From contig JAQNDB010000480.1 of NCBI GenBank assembly GCA_029204045.2, forward strand, positions 17,889-81,888: DNA of 64,000 bases, written 5' to 3'. This DNA comes from Tillandsia leiboldiana. Its lineage: Eukaryota > Streptophyta > Magnoliopsida > Poales > Bromeliaceae. Position numbers and translations under genes: made by a program. Below, in pieces: positions 54,773 to 64,000 of this stretch (positions are counted from its first letter, which is position 1; every line of letters starts with the position of its first letter). The notes under the pieces were generated by a model. The model saw only the letters and a list, made by a program, of their open reading frames with translations. It had not been told where the DNA came from and did no database searches.

Positions 54773-57509
54773 TGTCACGCCCCCGGGGGTTTTTGAGTCT
54801 ATCAAAGCGGAAAATCGTGTGTATCTTTTTTTTTTCTTCTTAACAAGGTAATTTAAACCTCATCCCCGGTGCGTGCCAGACCGCCACATACACAAATTCT
54901 CCCTGTCCGCGGACAGAGTCTCCTTTGTATATGCACGGCGTCTCATTTACAACCACATACAACAATCATTAACCATCAACCATACAATAGACATTCAACA
55001 CCAAGCGGAATATTAAAGCGGCATCAATGTTTAGAAAGGATAAAGCCAGCAATTGCAAAACCCGTGCCCACACGGCACTTCGTTTTGGGAAAACCCTTTT
55101 CGAAATCATTTGGTTTATCATGAAAACATGCCGCATAAGAAACATCATCAAAAGAACAAAACTATAAAAGTACAACTCATCCACAGTGCTAAATACTACA
55201 TGTCCACGAATATTACTACCCGCAAGCAAATTAACTAAAATAAGCGTAAGAGAACTGAGATAATAACAATAACCAAGTGTTCTGACTACGGGCCTCGCGA
55301 CGCAGTCTCAACAATCTCCCGGCTAACGCCCCTCGTAGCGCCTGTCACGGAGTGGGTAATGTCAGTGACAAACAAAGTAGATGTCTAAAAGCAATAAGGA
55401 ATAAGGAGCAAACCGATAACACCAGAACCATTTCGCTAAAACCCTGCACATATTAATTTGGGCACCAACCCCAAAACATTTGTCGGAGAGACTAAAGTCT
55501 CCCCTCGTGCGCAAACACCTACTTTGATGCATTTACCCCTTTCGCGGTGCTGGTGTGCTATTCTCAGCGGGCGCGAAGGGGTCCTCACGGCACCCACACT
55601 TTTGTGAGGATCACGGGTCATAAGAGACCACTCTTCCGGAAAAGTACACCCATGCGGAGGCCAATCCGCCTGTGTACATGGAGCATCCCAAAACGGATTT
55701 GCCGAGATCGGCGTGTCATGAGCATTGCGACCGCAACCGCTTCAATTGTTAGATAAAAACACGATTATGCGAAAAGTTAAACTGTCCATCTACTTTGTTA
55801 GATAAATTGAGAGCACTTTAATGACGATAGATGCACTTACTGCACTGGCTGTATTTACAGCAACCGTACCCACCTATTTGGAGAGAGATCGGAACATCCG
55901 AATCTTTCGCGCACCCCCGCTGCGCGTCTGGACCTAAAGAAAGTCCGCACGGATAACTATAGTCAAAAGCGTGTACTAACATCCGAAAACACAAGACCCA
56001 CTTTACTCTTTTCGACGGGAAAGTTCAACAAAACTCAATCCTCACTCGGTAGCCCACTCGGGGCGTCCCTGGTTAGACCAAGAAGGCCCCGACGGCGGAA
56101 ATGATGAGAAAAGAGACCCGACGGCGCGCCCCCGACGATTTCGTCGAGGCGCGGAGCATCGGCGAAATTAGCACCCGACATAATAAAATAATGACCAAGA
56201 AGGTCCCAAGTGGCCATGCCAAGGAAGCCACGGAAATAACGATCCCAACGGCGAAAACGGCGCTCAAAACGGTGGAAAAACGGACCCAAACGGAGCAAAT
56301 GAACTTCGGGCTGTCGGTTGGTGCACGGGGGCAACCGTGCACCGGGTTCACGGCGTCAGGCGGCGGCGGCATGCGCCGGGTGCACGCAGGAGGCGTGCAC
56401 CGCACATCTCGGGCCGGGCCGGTGCACGACCCGAGCGTGCACCGGGTCCTTGCCCTGCGGCCGCAAGCGCGTGCGCCGGGTGCACGCATGAGGCGTGCAC
56501 CGCGCGCCTTGGGCCGGGCCGGTGCACGAAACCGTGCACCGGGTCTGGTGCTTCCGACGCTGCGGCATGCACCGGGTGCACGCCTGGACCCGTGGACCGT
56601 GCTGTACGGACAAGCACAGTAAACCCTAATTTCGCGGTTTCTTCGCCGTCTTCGCTCCCGTGCGACTCCGGCGGAGACCCCGCGACCATGGTAACGACGG
56701 CGGCGGCCTCCCGTTTAACAACGGCGGCGGCGGCCTCCCGTTAACCCACTACGTTCCAACGAAACATCCCCAAAAATCTCCGAATAAATACACGATAATT
56801 CTAACGACTAAACCAACGATCGACGAACAACCAAAACGTCGATCGGAGGTCCGATAACAAGAACTCGATTAAAAACCACCAAGAACTCAACGAAAGAGAT
56901 GACGGAAAACTCCCAAATAATTTAAATCAATTATTTTACTAACCGAAGATCGACGGGAAGGTTGTCCGGTCGCGTTCTTGCCTTCGGTTCGGTGTCCGGG
57001 AAGATCGGGCTCCTTCTCTTTCTCCTTTCCCTTTCTTCCGGCTAGGGTTCCGTCTTTTCCTTTTTCCCTTCTCTCCGATTAGGGTTTTTATTTTCTTTTT
57101 CTTTTCCTTTCCGATAATCGGGATCCCTTATATAGTCGTACTTTACCTTTAATTAATTCCTCTTTAATTCGTACGTAAGAGAATTAATTAATTTTCCGTC
57201 TGGGATAATTAATTAACTAATTAATTATCCCCCACGAGATAACCCACCTTATCTCTAACGGGTGCAAGATATTTAGCACGGATTCCGATGCACGACTAAT
57301 TACCGTATCACTTTGAATCCCATTCAGGGGGTTCCCGATATCGGATTTCAGATCCGATCGCGCCATCGGCTTTCTTTTTCCGCGAACAATCGCGGAAAAA
57401 TACTAGTGTCCCACAATGGCCAACTTCAAGAATTGAATAATTCTATTTCACTTAAAGGCTTAAATGACTACATGCAAGTCAAAAATACCCCGAAAGGCCG
57501 GATCACTAC
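54773..57509 (-). mobile_element. Solo LTR G (gypsy) inside element F
   Basis: 2737 bp, plus-strand TGTCACGCCCCC to CACTACA, flanked by TTACT (54768-54772, 57510-57514). U5 end resembles the LTR at 3287-6001 (shared ACGCCGTGCATATAC segment). TATA box minus CTATATAAG (57127-57135). GC-rich block 56250-56720 with a 100-bp duplication (56373 and 56473) rich in GTGCAC. Confidence 0.93.
56373..56575. repeat. 100-bp tandem duplication in LTR G
   Basis: GCGCCGGGTGCACGCA occurs at 56373 and 56473, each followed by GAGGCGTGCACCGC and GGGCCGGGCCGGTGCACGA. Frames here are incidental. Confidence 0.75.
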
Positions 57510-57514
57510 ATTAC

Positions 57515-57616
57515 TTTCGCCCAAAAATTCACGCACTCTCTCGTGCTAATCCCTAGGGTCTCCCTAAGGTTGCTAACCACCTAGGACTGTTCCTAGGCTC
57601 TGATACCACCCTTATC
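57515..57616 (-). other. Element F leader next to the primer site
   Basis: Primer site minus TGGTATCAGAGC at 57597-57608, eight bases from the right LTR edge; the rest is untranslated leader with repeated CCTAGG-type palindromes. Confidence 0.88.
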
Positions 57617-59629
57617 TGTCACGACCCGGGACCGCCTATTTGTACGGTTCGGGCACGCCAACAGACCTGCCAATCGGGCACGACCTCTCGCTACCCGAAA
57701 GGAACGGTAACATCCATCTCGAATCAAAACAATGTGTATGATGAGATATAATATCAGAGTAAGATCACTACTAATTTAAAACTTTCATTCAATAACAAAC
57801 AGTTAAAGCGGAAATGAAAGCATGATAAGAATGAACCATAATGAACTCTATTACATTTTACATTTCTGAACTTGCAAATAAATTTATTACAATTCCTTTA
57901 CATAAATTCCTCACAATACATGGTTCACTCGAAACATAAAAGAAAGGTACCTCTGCTAGACCCTCTAGGTCTCTATGCTGCTGGGCTCTTGCCCCTGACG
58001 TATGCCTCGCCGTCTGCATCTGAACCGTCGCGATCACTGCATCCATACCTGAACCTGTGGGGGGGGTGCACCCAAGGGGTGTGAGAACTCCTGACAGAGT
58101 TCCCAGTGGGTTCAACCACCGAGAAAAAGTGTTCTACACCACTTGGTCCAATGAAAGCAATAATAATAGTGCTAGGAACTAAAATCCTCAATACCAAAAT
58201 GCAGCTATGCAATATAACATGTCACTACACTATCTGTGTAAAACCAACTACCCAGCATTAATCTGTCTAGCCGCACTAGGCTGCTAAGCACCAACTCGGC
58301 CACTAAGCCGCTGTGTACAGGGTCCAACTAACCCGGCCACCTTGGCCACTCTATTTTAGTTTATTCTTTAGATTCTGGTGCTTTAGTTCAAGTTAACCCT
58401 CAGAAATTTCTTATCCAACGGGCCCCAGCCCAGTAGTCCTGCTACCATAAGATAAGATTTCTAAGGTTGCCGATAACACCCGTAAGTGTTATCCCGTCCT
58501 ACGGCTGAAGCGTCCCGAACGGGTCACTGCCCGGGAGAGGGATTACTGCCCGTACCTCCAACCTGGGCTGGCCTCACCGTAGGTTTGCCTGTTTTTATCT
58601 TTTTATTTTCTTTCTACGGAAGAAACGTCCCGAACGGGTCACTGCCCGGGAGAGGGATTACTGCCCGTACCTCCAACCTGGGCTGGCTTCACTCCGTAGA
58701 ATTTCTTTATATTTTCTTTTCTTTCTCTTTTTACTTTAGTTCTTAGGCTCTTTGCTTTTGAACACTTGCTTTCCTTTCTTATTCGAGCTTACAGCTCCCA
58801 TTTGGCCACTGGCAAAACTCTTCCTCTCTTCTTTGAGGGTTTGGCTCTTTACTTTCACTTTTAGCCCTTCGAAAGTATCTCGTCCGACGGGTCACTGCCC
58901 AAGGAGTCCTGCTCCACATGACGAGTCCCAAATTCGAAGGCACCATTTGCATTCTCTTTATGTTATTTAGCCACTTTTAGCTTGCTTTTGACTTTAAGCC
59001 TCTTTATATTAAGCAATTTGCTTGCCTTGCTTATTAACCAGTTTTTCATCCCTTACCCTAGGTCTTGCCATATGGGTAACCAGAGAGTCTCCTGGACTTT
59101 TACATATTTCACTTCCTTTGTTTAACTCAAATTGAAGTTAAAGTTATTGTCCCTTTGCCCGGACACCCTATGACCTTTTAGGGTTATATTTGTTTTGTTC
59201 TTTAACCTTGGGATCTTATCCCACTTTCTTGATTCCTTACTGAATCCTAGAGTTCACTTGACTCTATTTTTGATTTCACTTTTAACTTAGAGTTACTCTG
59301 ACTCTAATTCCTTGTCTGTGAGTTTAAACTCCTCTGGATCACTTTAGGTTCCCTTTACCTAAGTTCCATATTATACTCATCCTAGAGTTCCTTGACTCTA
59401 TGTTGATCACTCTATCCAGTGTCCTTAGGTTATCACCTAAGACAATGCCACTCGTCCAACCCTAGGATAATCTCCTAAGTTTTGATGTCACTCAGTGAAC
59501 CCCTGAAACTAGGTTTTCTCCTAGTCTTGCTACCAACATGTTTCCTTTCCTTATGTCACATGATTCCTAGGGTCATACCCTAACAGGATCACAATCATAA
59601 TAGCTAATCCTTTTTCATGCATGCAATTA
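57617..59629 (-). repeat. Element F right LTR (5' LTR), first 2 kb, interrupted by H
   Basis: Nearly identical to 48155-50152. Cut after CAATTA, where H inserts (TSD AATTA 59625-59629); the uninterrupted site is seen in the left LTR at about 50160. The remainder lies beyond the window. Confidence 0.93.
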
Positions 59630-62600
59630 TGTCACGCCCCGGGGTGGAAACTGCCACCCGGGCTCGCCAACAGATCCGCCATCTGTACGGAAACGGCCGT
59701 ACAGACGAAGCGTCTAACCTGCAGAAAGAACCAACTACAGTAAACAGATATCAGAGAGCTGAAAGTAGACTACTAAAACTGAAGTCCAAACACTGTACAA
59801 CTGAAATAAATACAATATCCATCTCCCCGAATACTATCATATACAAAATCCTCTAATACAGAACTCAAAAGGGAGATATCTCCAAAAAGTACATCAGTGT
59901 ACAACCCCTCGATACAAGAAAATATCCTCACAACATCAGTCTCTCAAACTGAAAAATAAAGTACAACACTATACCTCTCTACAAAGGTCTCTCAACAGAA
60001 GAAGAAGAAGTAAACTATCAACCGAAGCTCTCCTCTGAAGGGGGGTACCGCTACACACTCCAACGACGGGTAGGGAACAAGCTCGCGACTCCCTCGCCTC
60101 GGTCCGAAGGATCAGCAACAGGAGCACAGGAACAGAAGAAGAAGTCCCTGGGGAAAAGACACCACGACGGGTGTGAGAACTACTTCCCACAGTAGTTCTC
60201 AGTGGGTACCGTCAACAAGCCCAACGGTCTGCCCACAAAGTCTACTAGAGGCGAAAGATAACAGGCAAAGAAATCTGAAAGAAAAGCTGGAAACTACTCT
60301 ACAGCTACCATGCCTCTAACCAGACACTCAAAGTGGAACAGATGAAAGTAAAAGAGACCACTCGCACCCAAGGTGCTCAAACGACCCAAACGAACTGACT
60401 ACCTCAAAGGTCCAGTCAAGCCTGCGCCCGACGACTAGGAACGCTCCTGCCCACTACCACACATCCACATGAGGACGGGATTTACGTGGGGCGTCCTGTC
60501 CTACTAACTCATCCTCGCGCAAAACAGCCTCAACAGGCCCATCGCTTGCCTCAACTGCGGAAGACTGCCTCAACAGGCCAACCATCGTATCCACAGCGGC
60601 ATCTCAGGACGCGACCTCCAACTGAGTAGAACGGCGCGGCATAGAGTATCAAACATAGGCATATGCAGGCTAGTCAAAATCCACGCTCACTCTCAGAACG
60701 GTAGGGCTCAAGATCCCCAAATACCTCGCACAACAGTCGGAGCACTCTCGACGACTCAGCTGCTCGGCTAACCTCGAAACACGAGACGCTAGCCTCACCA
60801 ACGGCTCGCAGCACAAGGCTCACTGGCTGGAGATACTCCACAGCCAGGAACGACCCACAACTCACGGTACAAAACAGGTCGGACAACACTCAACGACCTG
60901 GGACCACCGTCAACCCCAACGGTTCCCAACAAGACGGACCGGAAGATACTCGACGGCCCGGGACTACCGTCTACTCAACGGCTCTCTCCCACGACTGTGC
61001 AACAGTGGAAACAAGACCTCTCGGGACTACCGTATACCCAAACGGCTCCCGGCACAGATAAGCAACCCGCTACAACTACCAGACTCCCTCTGCTCCCAAG
61101 CACGAAGTGCAAACGCATCCCACACTAAAAGAAAGTCCCGACCTCTCGGCCACTACCCGGGCGAGGATAACACTATGTCCAGGGATAGCAAAAACAGTGT
61201 GGGTGTCTAAGCATAATAACCCTAGCCCAAGTGAGGGTTTCTACTGGTCTGGTTACACATGCAACATATGACGGGGGTGCTAGGTCAAGTTCCAAGATAG
61301 CTGTTTAACAGATAATAAAAGGAATACAATTCCTACAATCTAGCATACTACACAATGAAAAAACTATCATGCATAGTCCTACATCAGTAGAAATACTGTA
61401 CAGTCCATAAAACTTGGAGATAAGGCCACCCACCTCGATTTGCCACCAATTGCTCGTAGACACTTGCAATTGGCCTCCACGCGATCCGCACGCAAAACGG
61501 GACACGCCGTCGGAGTCCGCACGCAAAAAGGAGCACGCCGCGGCGGACCCCCGCACGCAAAACGGGAGCACGCTGCGGATTCCGCCACCAAAAACGGAGT
61601 TGCACGCGAAAACGGTGCACGGTGCCGGAGATCCGCACGCAAAACGGTGCACGGTGCCAGAATCCGCACGCAAAACGGAGTCCGCACGCAAAACGGTGCA
61701 CACGGTGCCGGAGTCCGCACGCAAAACGGTGCACGGTGCCGGAGTCGCACGCAAAACGGAGTCCGCACGTGAACGGTGCACGGTGCCGGAGTCCGCACGC
61801 AAAACGGTGCACGGTGCCGGAACCGCACGCAAAACGGAGTCCGCACGCAAAACGGTGCACGGTGCCGGAGTCCGCACGCAAAACGGTGCACGGTGCCCAC
61901 ACAGAAAGGAGCAAGAGGGTCAATTACAGTCCAAAAGATCGCCCCAAAAACTGTACAAAAATACAGATAAAACCAACACACGGGACCACCCGTTCGCGCC
62001 GCCGTCGCCGAAACGCTCCGCCGGCGAACCTCGCACGCAAACGAGGTCCACGACGCGCCGCCGCACCCACCAATCCCACTCCCTCACTCCCTCTCGCTCG
62101 GGTGAAGAAAGAAAGAAAGAAAGGGAGAAAGGCGGGCGGGAGGAAGAAGAAGAAGAAAGGAGGGAGGAGAGAGGTGGTCCACGGGGCGGGGTCCACCAGG
62201 CTGTGTGACGGCGGCACCAATGGGGAGCCCCCAACCGGCCCGGTCCACAACCGGGCGCGGCGCGCCGGGCCACGCAACGCGCCCGCGCGCCACGTGGAGC
62301 GCGGCAACAGCGCACGCCAACGGGCGCGTTGCACCGCACAAGCGCACAGGCGCGGGACACGCGCCGTACACGGGCGCGCGTGCCCACGCGCCGCGCGGGC
62401 GCAACGGGGGGCCGCCAGTGGCGGCCCCAGCGCGTCCGCGCTGAGAGCACGCGGCCCCTGTAGCGCCGTTAAGCCGCCGTGCCTCGGCATCCGTGCCGGC
62501 CAACAGTGCCTCCGGGATCAGCCGCCACTCGCCTCGTTCCTCGTGCCGTGACGCCTCGAAAAACGCGCACGTCTACCGGACTCAAATAAAACAAAATAAA

Positions 62601-63067
62601 TAGTCCATTCTTAGCGATTTCGCGCGCTGAATCCAAAAACGATGTCCATTTCTCCAAATTCTCACCCGAAAAATTTGCCGAATGCCCACTCGATCCGATT
62701 TTCGCGCCGGGGTCCATTTTTAAAGTCCGATTTGCCCAATTCAACTCTAAAAATTCCCGAAGGCGACGGAGAGGTAAAACTTTTATCCGGACTTCACCCG
62801 GAGTCTAATTTTGACATCTGAATCGCGCGAAATCACTTCTAAACACCCGACGGGTCCTCCAACTTCCCACGGGGTCTCAAATTAAGCCGAAGTCCACCAC
62901 TTGTGTCCAAATTGCGCGCAACCCACGCAGGCCTCCAGTGATGCAAGCAAATCCCAAATTGCATCACAAATCCATTTCTGGGCCCCCAACACGCGCACCA
63001 ACACCCCAACGGCGACCGAAAGCTGCCCAACAACCAGCAACCCTACGCGGGGGATTCCTGGACCTCA
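59630..63067 (-). repeat. Element H LTR (3' LTR), mosaic
   Basis: About 3.44 kb, plus-strand TGTCACGCCCCG to GGACCTCA, followed by a polypurine tract. 59630 to about 61430 resembles the B and D2 LTRs (U5 hairpin with GGGTGG/CCACCC at 59642-59647 and 59654-59659). From about 61440 it resembles the F LTR, including the CACGCAAAACGG array and the GC-rich U3 (62000-62570; G-box 62291). Long frames are incidental. Confidence 0.88.
61490..61900. repeat. CACGCAAAACGG array in the LTR of H
   Basis: About 14 copies of GCACGCAAAACGG, many followed by TGCACGGTGCCGGA; more homogeneous than the array in F. Confidence 0.85.
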
Positions 63068-64000
63068 ATCCTCCCCACTAAAAGAAAGTTTCGTCCTCGA
63101 ACTAGATCAAGCCCATCAGGAGACAAGAATAACACGGCTAGGTATCTAACAATACGCCTCCAGCTCCCCACTCGCTCCTCGTGATTACTCCGCAACACAA
63201 CAACAAGTACGGTATTACCCGATGTGCAATTCTCTCATCTCGAGCCAGAAATTGCAACGGGCGTCCCTCGTACTCCAATAATCACAGATCTCAAAGGGGC
63301 AAGTAAATCACGGGCGAGGAAAAACACTCACTACTGAGCTGAGACGTGGAAAAACCAAGGGCTCCACTAAAGGCTGGGGGAAAACTGAAATAACCACAAG
63401 TGTAATACGCACCAAACCACAACATGGTGCACCCTCAACAAGACGACCCGAAGCATAACCGCAGACTCGTCCAATAAGGAAGGGAAATCCAATAAGTTGG
63501 GGTCTTCACTCGGTCACTTCCGATCCAAAACCACCTGTGGACTACTCAACTGCAGGCTACCCTAAAAGGGATCCTCAAGAGACACAATCTCGTGCCAAGT
63601 TGGTCGCTCCAACTGCTATAAACCCCAACGGACCCACGGGTCGAAGTCGATCCCTCAACTCATAAAGAACACCCTTGACGGGGACCAAACCGTCGTGAAC
63701 GGGACTGAAAACTGGCTCACAAGGCGATCATAAAGCTGATGCCCAACTCGCGGTCAAAAGTCCGAAACATCCAAAAGACTCTCAACGTTGTGTACCTACA
63801 ACGTGGCATCACCCGTGCACCAACAGCGGTAGCATTAATGCGATGCACCAACGGCGTGGCATCACCAGTGTATCAACGGTGTGGCATCACCACGTGTATC
63901 AACGGAGTGGCATCACCACCGTGTATCAACGGCGTGGCGTATCACACGTTGTATCAACGGCGTGGCATCTCCAACGGTATCAACGGTGTGGCATCATCAA
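63068..64000 (-). pseudogene. Element H internal region: shrunken decayed pol
   Basis: Polypurine tract (minus GTGGGGAGGAT, 63068-63078), imperfect pre-PPT hairpin (63087-63103), then the decayed pol tail at 63140-63290 with GRPLQFLAR- and VIPY-like residues and the CAA/TTG run. Only about 0.72 kb separates the PPT from the RT-start remnant, against 1.35 kb in B and 2.7 kb in D. Continues past the window. Confidence 0.7.
63790..64000. repeat. Minisatellite in decayed RT of H
   Basis: About eight copies of GTATCAACGGCGTGGCATC with short variable spacers, period about 24-34 bp, running to the window end. B has one copy of the ancestral site (about 14740-14760, GTGTATCAACGACGTGGCAC) and J one (about 40650-40672). 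Confidence 0.85.

Larger units (their letters stand above)
48155..64000 (-). mobile_element. Gypsy element F: large LTRs, non-coding internal region (LARD-like), extends beyond window
   Basis: Minus orientation. Left LTR 48155-52684; internal region 52685-57616 including solo LTR G; right LTR from 57617, interrupted by H at 59630. Without G the internal part is about 2.2 kb and holds no coding frame, but has the primer site, polypurine tract, pre-PPT hairpin and leader hairpin of the Tekay elements. Presumably moved with proteins from coding relatives. Confidence 0.88.

Overview
The window is plant nuclear DNA made, as far as I can see, entirely of LTR retrotransposons inserted into one another. 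I found no host gene, tRNA, rRNA or CRISPR array. Two superfamilies are present. The first is Ty3/gypsy chromovirus elements of Tekay/Del type, with 2.7-4.5 kb LTRs, an initiator-Met tRNA primer site and a C-terminal chromodomain-like tail. The second is Ty1/copia Sireviruses, recognised by IN/RT/RNase H sequence, two gag zinc knuckles and the U3 palindrome array. This points to a large-genome flowering plant. Sirevirus abundance would fit a monocot, but the species cannot be read from the sequence.

Layout. 1-6001: 3' half of a plus-strand Tekay element (pol, then 3' LTR). 6002-39420: minus-strand Sirevirus 'A', split by gypsy element B (10411-20877, TSD TTTTC) and by gypsy element D (24223-39303, TSD CCTGA); D's 3' LTR holds solo LTR D2 (34319-37683, TSD GATCT). 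39421-40962: fragment J of a pol-degenerate gypsy. 40963-41571: start of Sirevirus LTR 'I'. 41572-48154: plus-strand Sirevirus 'C', its gag split by solo LTR E (43647-47152, TSD CTCGC). 48155 to window end: minus-strand non-coding gypsy F inserted in C; F's internal region holds solo LTR G (54773-57509, TSD TTACT) and its second LTR is hit by gypsy H (59630 to end). Nesting is at least five deep (J > I > C > F > H).

Coding state. The element at 1-3249 keeps an open pol frame but has Glu at the usual first catalytic Asp of integrase. D has gag and pol broken by one stop and one frameshift. Sireviruses A and C are broken by C-to-T nonsense changes and by insertions. B, J and H share a shrunken, scarred pol and look like a non-autonomous lineage. 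F is essentially non-coding.

Most notable signals are RNA/DNA structures inside the elements. (i) Three gypsy elements (D, B, F) carry, about 160 nt after the primer site, a hairpin whose loop holds a six-base palindrome between purines; stem and palindrome covary. This resembles a retroviral dimer-initiation kissing loop. (ii) Sirevirus LTRs carry eight consecutive hairpins with the same TGGATT-type hexaloop but different self-complementary stems, downstream of the TATA box, and eight paired TCCGGA palindromes upstream of it. (iii) The F LTR carries four modular hairpins with one apical core and unrelated closing stems, followed by a run of small hairpins. (iv) The U5 end of the gypsy LTRs and a GTTTCG-AGGA-CGAAAC hairpin upstream of the polypurine tract are shared by otherwise different elements.
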